A stretch of 64,000 bases of DNA from Phoenix dactylifera (taxonomy: Eukaryota > Streptophyta > Magnoliopsida > Arecales > Arecaceae): contig NC_052404.1 of the NCBI RefSeq assembly GCF_009389715.1, positions 8,454,745 through 8,518,744 of the forward strand, in the 5' to 3' direction. Under the pieces are notes generated by a model, which was given only the letters and a program-made list of their open reading frames with translations, searched no databases and was not told where the DNA came from. The position numbers were made by a program, and so were the translations under genes. Of this stretch, positions 23,269-35,700 are shown in pieces (positions within the stretch are counted from its first letter, which is position 1; each line of letters begins with the position of its first letter).

Positions 23269-23713
23269 GTATATACAAGGAAATGTTAATTAGTTCCCAA
23301 AGAACAACCAGCTTGGTTGTTTCCTGGAGAAAAAGAGCCATCCCCAAATATGTGTGCATGTCTTAACAAATTGAGATTACCGTAGGTTTTCATTTATGCC
23401 TAGAGAAAATGATAGGCAGTCATACTAGCAATTAAGGACTACCTGCTTTTTACACATTTTCTTCATGTCATCTAGCCAAATTTTAAGCATAATTATGCAA
23501 GGCATCTAATGCTCCATTTTGGCATAGTGACAGGGACCTCATGTAATGGAGCTGAATATAAATTTTGGTACAGTAACAGTTTACAGTTCTTTTAGTTCAA
23601 TGGAAATCAAGGCATTTTTATTTGGATTTTGTAGTAGAACTAGAAACAAAATGCAAAAAAGAAAATGAAGTGCCTGGATGGGTGTGTGGATGTGGGTGTG
23701 CGCCCACGCCCGT

Positions 23714-23750
<37 letters not shown>

Positions 23751-26700
23751 GGACAAGCGGACAAGAAATGACGAGCTCAGGTATGCTACCATTCAGAAAC
23801 ACAATCTTCACAGAATATGTGTTTACAGCGAAGCAGAACAGGAGCATGCATCTTCTCCTGGCAGATAGCGCACAGATCACCAGCTGCAATAACCTGCATT
23901 AATTCCATCACATGTGAATGAATGGCAGAATCCTTATAAAACTACAAGAGATGCCAATAGAACTTTAAGATATCACCAGTTCTGAAATTTAAATGCGACC
24001 CCACAGCACCACAACTCTCACCCCCCCCCCCCCAAAAAAAAAAAAAGAGGGAATAAATAAATGAACAAGTAAAAAAATCCTACTTCTCCTCCGCAACAAG
24101 AATAGTTAAATTGCCACAAGGGTTTGCCAGCCTAGGTATAGATATGGCTATTACTCAATCAGTGAACAAAATTTAATTGTAGATATGAATTTCCAAACTC
24201 TTTGCAAGAAACGTGTCATTTGTCCTACAAAATCCACAGTAGGCATTTCGAAAAATCTGTGTTCTCTTAGTAACAGCAAGCAGACAGACAGAAAACTATG
24301 TATTCTGTAAGCAGATCAGGTATCCATCCTACCCCAGTCACCGGAATTTTTCAGTTCACCTTTTTTTTTTGAGATAATTAGCTTTATACACACCATCACC
24401 TCAAACTTGACCAACTAAAATTTCATATTCTGGCTAACCTTTTTCTTTCCCCTTAAATGACAATCACCTACATATACAAACATGATCTCAAGTATAAAAA
24501 GATCTACCGTTCAAAACTCTTAATTTGCAGATTCTCTCAAAAAACAGAACTAATCTCTAACATCTACAACGTTTTTAGGGCATCTTGTTAGCAAGATTTT
24601 GATAGTCATCTACAGCATCATTTGGACCTTTTTCATGATATCCAAACGTGATTTGTGGCAAACTTAAGGATGCGACAGGTATGCAGGGGCAGTATAGAAA
24701 ATTCTTGAACCTTCATTTATCTACTTGACAAACCAACTGAAGTAGCATTTACTACCTAAAATCATGGATTAGAATGCCAGTCAGAACGCATGGGACAACA
24801 TGATAGGTACCACGCTAGTGCTTGGAATGCAATTGTGTCAGAGCATGCCAAGCACCGACACAACAACATGACATGCATGGTATGTACAGTTCCAGTCTAG
24901 TTCGGCAAGGCACCGGTGCACAATAACTTGATCCATGGTTAATCTATTTTAAATCAAGAGAATGACAAACATTTTTAAAAACTGCAACTTATTACAGAAA
25001 GAATAAATGAGGCCTATCCTGCTGATTGGAGAAGTAATAACAGTGTTTGCTCTTCATACGTGAGCAAATAATAATAATCAAACCACACCTTTATCTTGGA
25101 AAGTGATTTGTTCACAATGGGCTAAGGGCCTAATAAGTTCACCTGTGAAGGCACCCACCTCACTCTTTGAAGACAGTAACAATTCCTTAACATCCTTCAA
25201 TGAATGGCAGAGGCATTTTAAAAGAAATCCTAGAACATATTAAAGACTTAAATTTATTAATTCTATAATCGCATAATGTTTCTAAGTAAGAAAAAACATA
25301 AGCAACAATACAATAACCAAAAATGAGATTTTGAAATGCCAGCTAAGAGAAGATAAATGATTTAGGAGCATGTCTGCAACCATTGGATTTGTATCGGTAA
25401 GAAAACTCCAATGCCAAGTAGAATGGAGAAAGTATGGGTACATTAGGATATTAGCAATTGAAGTCCCACCCCCATCTATCTTATGGTCCACAAATGTGGT
25501 GAGTTTGTTTTTCTCAACCTTCATGCTCTATGTATACAAGCTTTCTTTTCATAAGTGCACAGAGGTATACCTGCAAACTTCAAAAAGGGAGATCACCTTT
25601 TCAATTTTTTTAAAATCAACCTTCAATCGTACTTCAAAGCATTGCACTGCTGGCTATATAGAAAGGATACAAGCACATCTGATAAGCATAGCACAGATGG
25701 CAAGATAAAGGATAATGGTGAAATGAGTGCATTGAAATATGCTTTCAGTTGCACCAACAAGAGGACAAAATGGTGCTATAATGTCAGACAAGGTTTTCAT
25801 TTCTAACAACAAACAGAGGAAGCTTTGATTGAAAAATGGGTTCCACGTCATGATAAACTGGTCATAGTGATATGAGATAATAAGACTATGAAAACCTGAA
25901 TGAAAGGTAAGGAAATGGATCGGCATATCCTTAACTCAAGATGTTGCATTTAGGGAATGTATGGTTGCTTGGAAAAGGCATTGGAAAACTGAAGTTTTTG
26001 GAGAAATTGAGTTTGCCATCTGTTTAGATGATGGGAAAACTAAAATAACATAGAAATTGGTTGTCTAAATTTGACCAGATTCTTCCTTGGAAAAATCTTT
26101 TCGATATCAAAAGCTTTCCAAACAATCAAACATACTCTTAAGCTGTCTTTGGTCGCAGAATAATTTACTCCAGAAAATGGGCCAACTCCTCATTCACTTT
26201 ACTCCAGAATAAGTACTCCATCATATAGGGACGAATAGTTCCCATTCCGTTAGGTGGAAAAGTAGCTTTACCAACTTTTATAATATCGACTTTGCTCTCC
26301 GAATGATTAGCTAATTTTCTAGCATTTAGTAGATTAGAGAGGAATAAATAGGTTGAAGCGGCATTTATTACATTTAACCCTCCTTTCACCCTAAACCAAT
26401 GCAGCCATAAAGAATAAGAATGATTCCCAAAGCCAGCCCTAGTCATCACATATAGATTATGCAGGTTTTTTAGTTGCTGTTTAGGTAGAGTACATATAAA
26501 AGTCAACAGATTACCTGTTCTGTTGTTGCATAAGATCCATAATGCACTTCTTTATGTGATAACGCCTTTAGTGCTGTAAAAAATGATTGAACCTGCAAGT
26601 CACAGGCTAAATGAACACACGAAGAAGTTTCCACCACATTTCATTACTAATTATGAAGGCAAAACCGTTGTGCCAGGCTAGAAACTTGGCTCAAAAGTTT

Positions 26701-29700
26701 TGAGAGTTACAAAATATAAAAAGGTCCTTACATCTAAACAGGGAAAAAATAAAAACCAGAAAATATTGTACCTTCTCAACAACTGATGTCAACTTGAATG
26801 TAAGGTAGAGCCCTGTAGTGAGAGATGAAAAGAGGCTGCCATATTCTTTGTTTAGAAAGAATCGGTACCAAATGGGAGTTGGCAATAAAGCACGGTACAG
26901 AAGTAAGAGATACTCCACAAGGGTTAGCAATTGACCCTGTGAGAATTAGGAAGTAACTCAACAAATTAGCTTACCATCGACTGTTAACAAGTTTCAAAAA
27001 TGAAACCTACATGATATTTGGATCGAGCTTTTGAACAAAATAATAACCCTGACAAATTTAAAATTAAAAAACAAACGGATAATCACAATTTACGAGGTTT
27101 CATCTGCTATAAATATTTACAAGCCTTCATTTCATACATTTTGATATTAGACTGGCAGAAAACTGTATAAGCGCAGACCATGTCATGCAGATAAGAAAAT
27201 TTTCAAATAAGACAAAAAGGACTCAGAAAATTGGAAACAAACAGAATACAGCAAGCTGGACCCTGATATTCATGTATTACACTAAACATGAAGACTATGA
27301 ATCATTTCATAAGATTTACATTAGCAGTCTCTATTTTTTTGCTGGACCAATTTTATTCGACAAAAACAGTAATGGAATAAAGAACAGTTATCATTATTTT
27401 GTTTATCCAAAGTTGTCATGATAATTTATTAAATATTTTGAAATGAAGCATCATGACATGCCTAAATCAATTTTCTGGCTTTCTTAGATGCAAATAACAA
27501 CTTGCCAATGGATCAACAGTTGACTGTCAAGTGAGCGAGACCACATATAGTCCTCTTTTATGTGGACTCGAATCAAAATTATTATATAAAATTGACAGAT
27601 TCAAGCAATCTTTTCTTTTGTTTTATGTTTTAGAGGTTGAAGATTATCATAAAACAGGTGGAATTTGTCTGGCATGCCTACCTTTTCTAGTACGTCTTGT
27701 CTGAAGGTTTATAAACAATAAAATCGAAAAAGCAATACTGTTCCAATATGATTTTGTCTTGTGAAATGGAAATACTTCTATCAATTCCGCTTGAACAAAA
27801 AGAGTTATTATCGATATTCTTGCATAAGCCTATTACAATCATTGTATCATAATCGAGTACTCTTGCAAGTAAACAACCTCCATAATCTGAACATCATAAA
27901 ACTGCAAACTATAAGAACCAAGTTTTGGAGGCAGCCTAATTAGGATGATATATGAGGCATCCAAGGAATAGATGCTGTGTTATGATTTTTACCCATGAAA
28001 GATGTGCTCCAGATGTCTAAAGAAAATAAATGACCAACACATTTCCTGAAGCTGTTGAAGGGAAAGAATTTAATGTTTAACATTGCACGAGCAATAACGA
28101 CAAAGAATTTCTAAATAATAAGTTACATTTCATTGTATTTCTTATGCTCAAAAGGGAGAAAAACAGTTATGACAAATTCCACGTGTGGATGACAATGTTT
28201 TTTAAATGAGGATAAGTAGTCCGCACTGGAAACTGTAATACAAATTCAGCAGAAGTATGTAATAACCTCGCACGACATGAGGTTGTTACTTTTTTCATTA
28301 AGATAAACAAATTACCATTACTCATTTTCGCATCAATGATGCTTGCAGATACTGAACCTAATACTTATTTTATCACAGAAATAAGAGGTCTGCTCCACTA
28401 GTTATCACCTAACAAGCTTCCAATTCATCGTACAAAGTTAATGTCCACTATCACCACATTTCAACACTGCCTCTTAAACAAACATAGTCCAAGTCATTCA
28501 CAAAGTTGCAGCCATGTTCCGCCTAATACTGAACATTATAACCCAATCCAAGTTATAGAGAAACCATTGTCAAAAACCTTCTCATAACCTTATGATGTGA
28601 AACACCAATACCACTCCAAAACTTCAACTCTTCAGTTACATTTGTTACAACCAACACCTTGGCATATTTGGCCCCAAATGCCAAACCAGACTGAACTGAT
28701 AAGTTAGACTATCCTCTTAGCCCCTTTAAGAAACCAAGCAATCTAAACTGACTATATTAAATGTTGGCTGAAAAGTTAAGTATGACAGCATCTCACAACC
28801 CTACACAATTAGATAAGCAAATCATGATAGTCCATTCTGGTGTCTGTGCAAGCAAAGTATGTTGGTTATCATTGTCTCCACTTAGTAATTTTTTTAAATT
28901 TCACTTCTTAGATTTCCCGTTCAACATCTAAATTTTCATTAAAAAAGAAAAATAGAAAAAACAATCCTAGAGACATTTAAATCAGTATAAAACATAAGAC
29001 AACCAGATTACCTGCTTACGGTAGTTATGGCCCCTGCTGTTTTTGTAGTACATCAGCAGCACACACTTGACAACCATAGCGGCCTGGCGCACCATAGTAT
29101 CTGGGAAGTCATAACTTATGAGGAATCACAATAACATAGCTAAAACATTAGAAAGTACAGTTGTCGAAAAGTAGCTACTTGATCCAAAGACAGTAATCCT
29201 AAAACTGTGACTAAGAAACAAGCAATAACCTTTAGACAAAAAATTCTACATTAAAATGATATAAGGATGTGCTCAATTAAAATAATGTTTACGAAAAATA
29301 GATAGCACATCTTTGCCAAAAATATCTACGATAAGAGACCACTTGTGTGCTTCCAAAGGATTCATGAAGGGTTTAAAAACTCGCTGTTTTGAACCACGGA
29401 TCTCCCGATCCAGACCGGATCGGTAAAAAATCCTAGTCAGAACAGAAAAGGAATCAGCATTCCACGGAACAGGATTCAAATCAGATATGCCTGATTTATC
29501 GCAAAAGGATCGGTCAAGCTTTTCAATAGATAGGTGATTTATCTGGGAAGCAACTTGAAATCTACAGACAAATATCTAAATCCACTCCATCTTTAATGTC
29601 TAACCTACCCTAAAAATCTAAAATACCAACTAGTTTAAGTCCAGTCCGTCTCTCTTACCCTTCACAGATGAAGCTTTTCTGTTTTTCTGTTGTTCTCCGC

Positions 29701-32700
29701 TGCTTTCTTTATCCTGGACTTCTATTAGCACTAAAATAGAAGCTGGGGGATTTACCACCCCTTGCCTCTGCAGAAAGCATTGGACATGACCAAAAAAGAT
29801 CGAAGGCCATCTCAATTTCTACAACAATCTTTGTGAGTTTTGAAAATGGACAACAGCTAACAAATAGTTGCAATACAAATTGTCATCTTACTTTATTTGT
29901 AAGATGAATAACTACACATGCATTTAGAAGTATTAATATTAGCATTGTTTTCACTATTTTCTCCAATTTTTTATAGTTTTAATACTTTTAATTATTTTTA
30001 CATTTTTTGAATTAACTCGAAAGTTAACTCATTTGAGTGACCAATCTGGTGTCTGTACACAAAATTGCACATTTAATACATACTAAACTCAGACACATTC
30101 TACAGCACTGTAGCAACATGATTTGCAGATTGCATAATAACAGTATTATCTAATGATTTCAAATTCACAAATCAATGATATGTACAACCTATAAAATATT
30201 TGAAAAGCCAGTTAAGTGCATAGAGGGAAAAAAAAAAAGTCATTCACAGAAGCAAGGGGAAAATAACCAAGTTTGACAACATGGCACATATCTAAGACTG
30301 GCAAATAATGACCCAATCCATCAACTCGACTCGTATCTGCCCTGCAATAAACAGGTTTGGGTTTGGGCTAAACAAGTTTAGGTTGTAAATAGGTCGACTT
30401 GTCTTTGACCTATTTATTAAACAGGTCGGTTTCAGGTTCCAGGATCATAACAAGTTTAATATTAATCAAGTTGGGTCGGGTTAAACATGTTTGACCGAAC
30501 CCGTTTACCTACCTAAGTTATACAAACCGAACCAGCACCCATGCCTGAACTCGACTGCCCCAGCTCTAAATCTGTTTATACTTTTTCTTATTTTGACTTC
30601 TAGAGACTTCTTCCATCTTCCACGATAGGGCTAGGGTTTCTTAGAGAGAGGAGCATTGTCCACTATCCCTGTCACTCCTCCAATCAACCTCAACTCTTCC
30701 AAGAATTCTCCTTGCTTCAGCCTCATCGCCCCTTGGCGGAGCTCCCCAAGCTATAGGTAGAGCTAGAGAGAGATCGAACCAAAACCTAGAGGCCATACCC
30801 TCCTCTCCACACTATTAATCTTGTAGCCATGAACTCCGATTCCCTCCTCTATTCCCCTCCTCCTCCTCCGCTTCTCCTCTTCTGAGATCTCGAGGCGATC
30901 CATCCTATATGCGATCTCTTCTTCCCTTTCTCCTGTCGCCAATCAAGATGACCAATGGTCACAAGCTTGTTTCTCCACCCACCCCTAGCTTCAAAGGGAG
31001 AGATCTAGCGCCTTTGGGCCTCTTTCGTTCTAGGCTCTTCTTAGCAGCAAGAAATTATCTTATTGGATAGCTAAGTTGGTAAAACTATCTTACTATAATG
31101 TGTTTACTATCACCATATGTGTTTTTAAGTTAATATCTATGATTTTGTGCCATGGCTGAGTATGGTGGTCTTGGATTCTATTTCATATTAGATATAACAA
31201 GAAGCTAATAGTTACTAAGCATTATATTGTTGTGGACTCCACCTTTGTTATGCCAAATAGGTTAACTGTTAACCAGTCTTAATAGTGTGTTAAACAGGTT
31301 ATACAGTTAAACATGTTTGCTATTGGACCCAACCTGTTTATTAAATAAGTTAAGCAAGTCGGGTTAGGTTGCCTGTTTATTAAACATAACGGATTCAAGT
31401 TTTAAATCCTGACCTATTTATTGTATAGGTTTAGAATTTTTTTGACCCAACCAAACTTGACCTGTATATAGGGGTGGCAATCGGGTTGGGTCAGATGTAG
31501 GTCGGGTCAGAAAATTGTAAAACCTGAACCCGACCTGTTTATTAAACGGGTAACCCGACCCGACCCATTTAACCTGTTTAATAAAAAAAAAAAATTGGGG
31601 CAGCCAGCCCTAGTTTCTTCACGCTACCGCAACCCACTTCCGCGATTCCGCCTTCCCTTCCTTCCGCCGACCCGCCAACGACCGACTCCTCTCTCTTCCA
31701 CCAATGATCGAGGATTCCAAGGAGTCGGTCGTTGGTGGGTCGCCCTACTCTCTTCCTCCCATTCAAAATTTTGCCCGACAGCGGTACCTCGAGCTCGACG
31801 ACAACGACTCCGGTGGTACCCAAGACAACGACTCCGGCGGAGGGCCCGACCCTAACCTTGAGGAGCTGCAGAACTCATACCTTCTCATCGCAGCCGCCGT
31901 CGACGCCCAAACCCTAACCGTAAGCCGCTAGGGTGGGCTCGAGGTCTTGAGGGCCGAAGAAGGAGAACGAAAAGAAGGGAGGGCCCGAAACCCTAACCCT
32001 AGCCCCCGCCGCCGCCCTCGTGCTCTCAGATTCCGCCCTCCCAGAGGTCTTGAGTTCTCCCGGTACTTTCTCCCCGCCACTCGATTTCTGGTCGGCGGCG
32101 TCCGGGGGCGTCGCGGGGGTCGTCAGGGCCGTGGAGAGGGGCTTTCAGGGGTCCGTGGACGACCGGAGGTGGCGGGGGTGATCGCCGACTAAGGAGGAGG
32201 GTTCTTCCACTGCTTGTGGCGGAGGTGGGGCTCGGAGCCGGAGGGGATGGAGTCGTGGAGATCTTCCATTGGAGATAGAGCTGAAAAAAAGGGTTAAACG
32301 AGAGACTCTGTGCCACTGTGACTATGTTTACGAAAACAAAAAAAAAAAACGGGTGAGACTCTAGTCCCAGACTCCCAGCAAGCGGAAAAAAAAAATCTGT
32401 GGGCATCAAATTATAAACGGGTTAAACAGATTAAACGGGTCAAACATCTAAAATCCGTATCTGACCCAATTAATAAACAGGTTAAATGGGTCGACCTGTT
32501 TACGACCCGAACCTGTTTAGGCCAAACCCAAACCTGTTTATGGCGGGTCGAACACGGATCGGGTTGGCGGGTCGGGTCATATTTTGCCACCCCTACCTGT
32601 ATATGACTCGACCCGACACAATTGCCAACCCTACACATATCCCTTTCAACATGACTAAGAAGGCAATATCCTTGAAGAATCTAATATGGCAAGATGCAAT

Positions 32701-35700
32701 ATGCAAACTTGCATATTATCACAGATTATGCAATATTAATTAATTTGTCATATAAAACTACTAACACCATTAAGTGATATAAAAATTGACTCCAACTGCT
32801 AAGGAGACGAGTGCCACTGTCAAAAATGCCATCAATATAAAATGTGGAGTGCCGCACAGTACAATAGTGTGCCTTATTGTGCCAGTTGTCCAACAAGCCA
32901 AGACACCCAAATTCAAGTCGCCAAATATGTTTTCTCCAAGCATGCAAATCCATTATATTAACCCAAAGATAGAGTTCCTTGGAAAGTCATGGTAGTGTAA
33001 GGCGAAGGTTCAGCTGAGTCCCTTTAAATTAGTTAAGTCTTTGATGACTCAACGTGCATATTTAGTCAAGGAGGAGAGGAAGACCTATGGTATGCCATAC
33101 CAGCCCGAACCGAGCGGTACGGGGCGTACTGTACCGTACCATACTAATTCGGTACTGGTATCTGATACGAGTAGCGTACCAAAAAAAAATTTCGTACCGT
33201 ACCAACACTGTGCTAGTGTGGCACCAGTATGAGGTTCAGTACCAAGACAGTGAACCTTGGAAAGACCCCTCCTTGATCCCTCTTTCTTGTACATTTGCTC
33301 AAGGATTTACCTTCCTTCACAATCATGACCAGCTTTATAGAAACTGCCCCTACAAATGTTCAGAAGATTTGCATGTATTGCACATTGTGATCACATCATA
33401 TCACTTCAATACACTCATTGAATGACAACCTCATTGATTCTCACAGAGCACTTCCCCATTCCTCTAATTCAAACATTGCATGAAGTAACCAAAGGCCATA
33501 CAAGCCAAACAATAGAAAGCCATTGAACCTTATATAAGATCTTAAAATGTTGTTTTACAACCTCAGATATTGTGGAAGAGAACAAGAGCAATTAATCGCT
33601 TCCGGTAATAAAATAGTTACAAATTGATTCTGCATTCCCAATGGTCCATCCCACCTAGATCAGTTTTAAACTTGGGATTCCTTTCCAAACTATACCATAT
33701 AATTATTTTAGATAAAGTCACAAAATTGGGTAAGAACCATCTAGTTGTCAGAATAAATCACGCTTGACCGGACAGGTATTTTTGTATTTCAATGAGTTCA
33801 AGTCATCTGTTTGAATTTAGTCATGCATCCAATTGGCTCTAAAACATGCAAATGCATATCCCAACCCCTAGACCATTGTCCATGAAATAATTGTCAAAAC
33901 TTGTGGAACAGACACATTAATGGGACCGAGTGCAGAACAAAAAAGTGATGAGAAAGCAAATGGATATAGTGAAGTGGTGTGCAAGTGAACCTCCAAAACA
34001 GAAAAGAAGAGGACACGACCAAGCAAGAAATGCAGAACCATCCTGAACCGCCTGGTTCGGGGTGTATCTAGCCGTGCCGGCGGCGGACTGTGTCGGTTTT
34101 GGCATTCAAGACGATAAACCGGCAAGTGGGGAGAGAGGGCAAAGGAAAGAAAAAGAGAGAGGAGGGGAAGGGAGGGCCGTCAGAGGGGCCTCGAAGAGCC
34201 GAAGCAGGGGCTCCACCCTCTAGACCCAAATTCCAAAATAAAAAAAGGAGCCCAAATTTTAAGTGAAGTCGGCAAACCCCTCGCCAACTTTACTTAAAAT
34301 TTTTAAAATAAAAAAGGAGCTCCGACGAACCCTTGTTTCGAACGAAATAGGGGTTGCGGAACCCCTGCTCCGGCCCCTCTAGCGGCCCTCCCTCCCTCTG
34401 CCTCTCCCTCTCCCTTCCTCTCCATTGAAGTAGATTTCAGACACTTATCCAATCTATTACACCTAAGAAACCATCTTGACTGAACATATACTATGTCCGG
34501 TGGGAGATAGGATAAAGGAGAAATGAGTAAAGGAATAAAATAAGCAACAACAAATTGATATATAAAGAAAAAATGTTACAACTAAAAGATTCCAGACATT
34601 CCACTAAATGAGATACCTCTAAAAGTAAGTTCCAATAAGTCCAAATTAACACAGGACTCCATGTTTCAGTGGTTGGAAGTAAACATATGGTCAAATGTAA
34701 TTGCATCATCCAAGAAATTTTCCAAGACTATAAAGCAAGAAAAATAGCAAATGCAAGATAAAGCAAGAGTAAAGTATTTTTTTACTGCTGAAACAAAAAC
34801 ACTATGAATGAAACTATCCAAAACGTAATTTTTTTCCCAACCCATTTTATTCATTACATGTCTTCAGAAATCAATACTATCAGAGCACATAAAACTTCAG
34901 GAAGAAAGTTGCATGCATAATCAAATACTCATTTGTAGCAGTAAAGTAAATACCATTCACCACAATGATGAAAACTGCATGCCAAAAAGGTGGTATTTCC
35001 TTTGGAGGAAGCATGACCAGTGGGTACAGAAGGTCATCATTCCTGTACCACCAATAGACTCCAAATACATGAATCATGAAAACTAATGTAATCCCAATAA
35101 GCACAGAGATTTTTCTCTCCCCCTGCAGAAATCAACGAATAATAATATTGTCAGATATAATCCACATAGGATCATTTGTTTAGTGTAATTTCATTAGTGC
35201 ATTATCCTGAAACAAGAAACAGATGGGTCCCAGCAAAAAAAAAGATATATCAATGTCTCTAAAACATGTTCTACCTTATAATAAAAGCATACACAACAGA
35301 GACTCAATAACCCCATAATGTTGATTTCTTTCCACTTAAAATACATTTAAGTGATTTGTAAAAGCATCAGCCTTTGAGTCACAATAGGGAAGCGAAAATA
35401 ATATGAACACGAGCCAAGACTGAGGGGCGTGACTAGGTGTTCTATACAGCAACAGCTGCAGAAGTTTGGTAAATTGTTGGTGACTGAAATATGTGTTAAA
35501 GAAACTATCAGCAGTTAGATTGTGCGGTCCACAGAGAGTTGGAATACAGCCTCCCCAACCTTTCCTCTAGCCTCTTAAAGAAAGGCAATTATTCAGGATT
35601 GCTGAATACTGTTTCCATGGGTTTATGCTCCGAGACCTACAACCAAAATTTCAAAATACTTCCAATGCTCATCCCCTAGCTATTGTTATCATGACTCCAG

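Noticed and set aside
26165..26506. 113-codon minus-strand frame in a RING-finger gene intron
   Set aside because: Lies between two confirmed exons and resembles no protein family; probably repeat-derived intron sequence.
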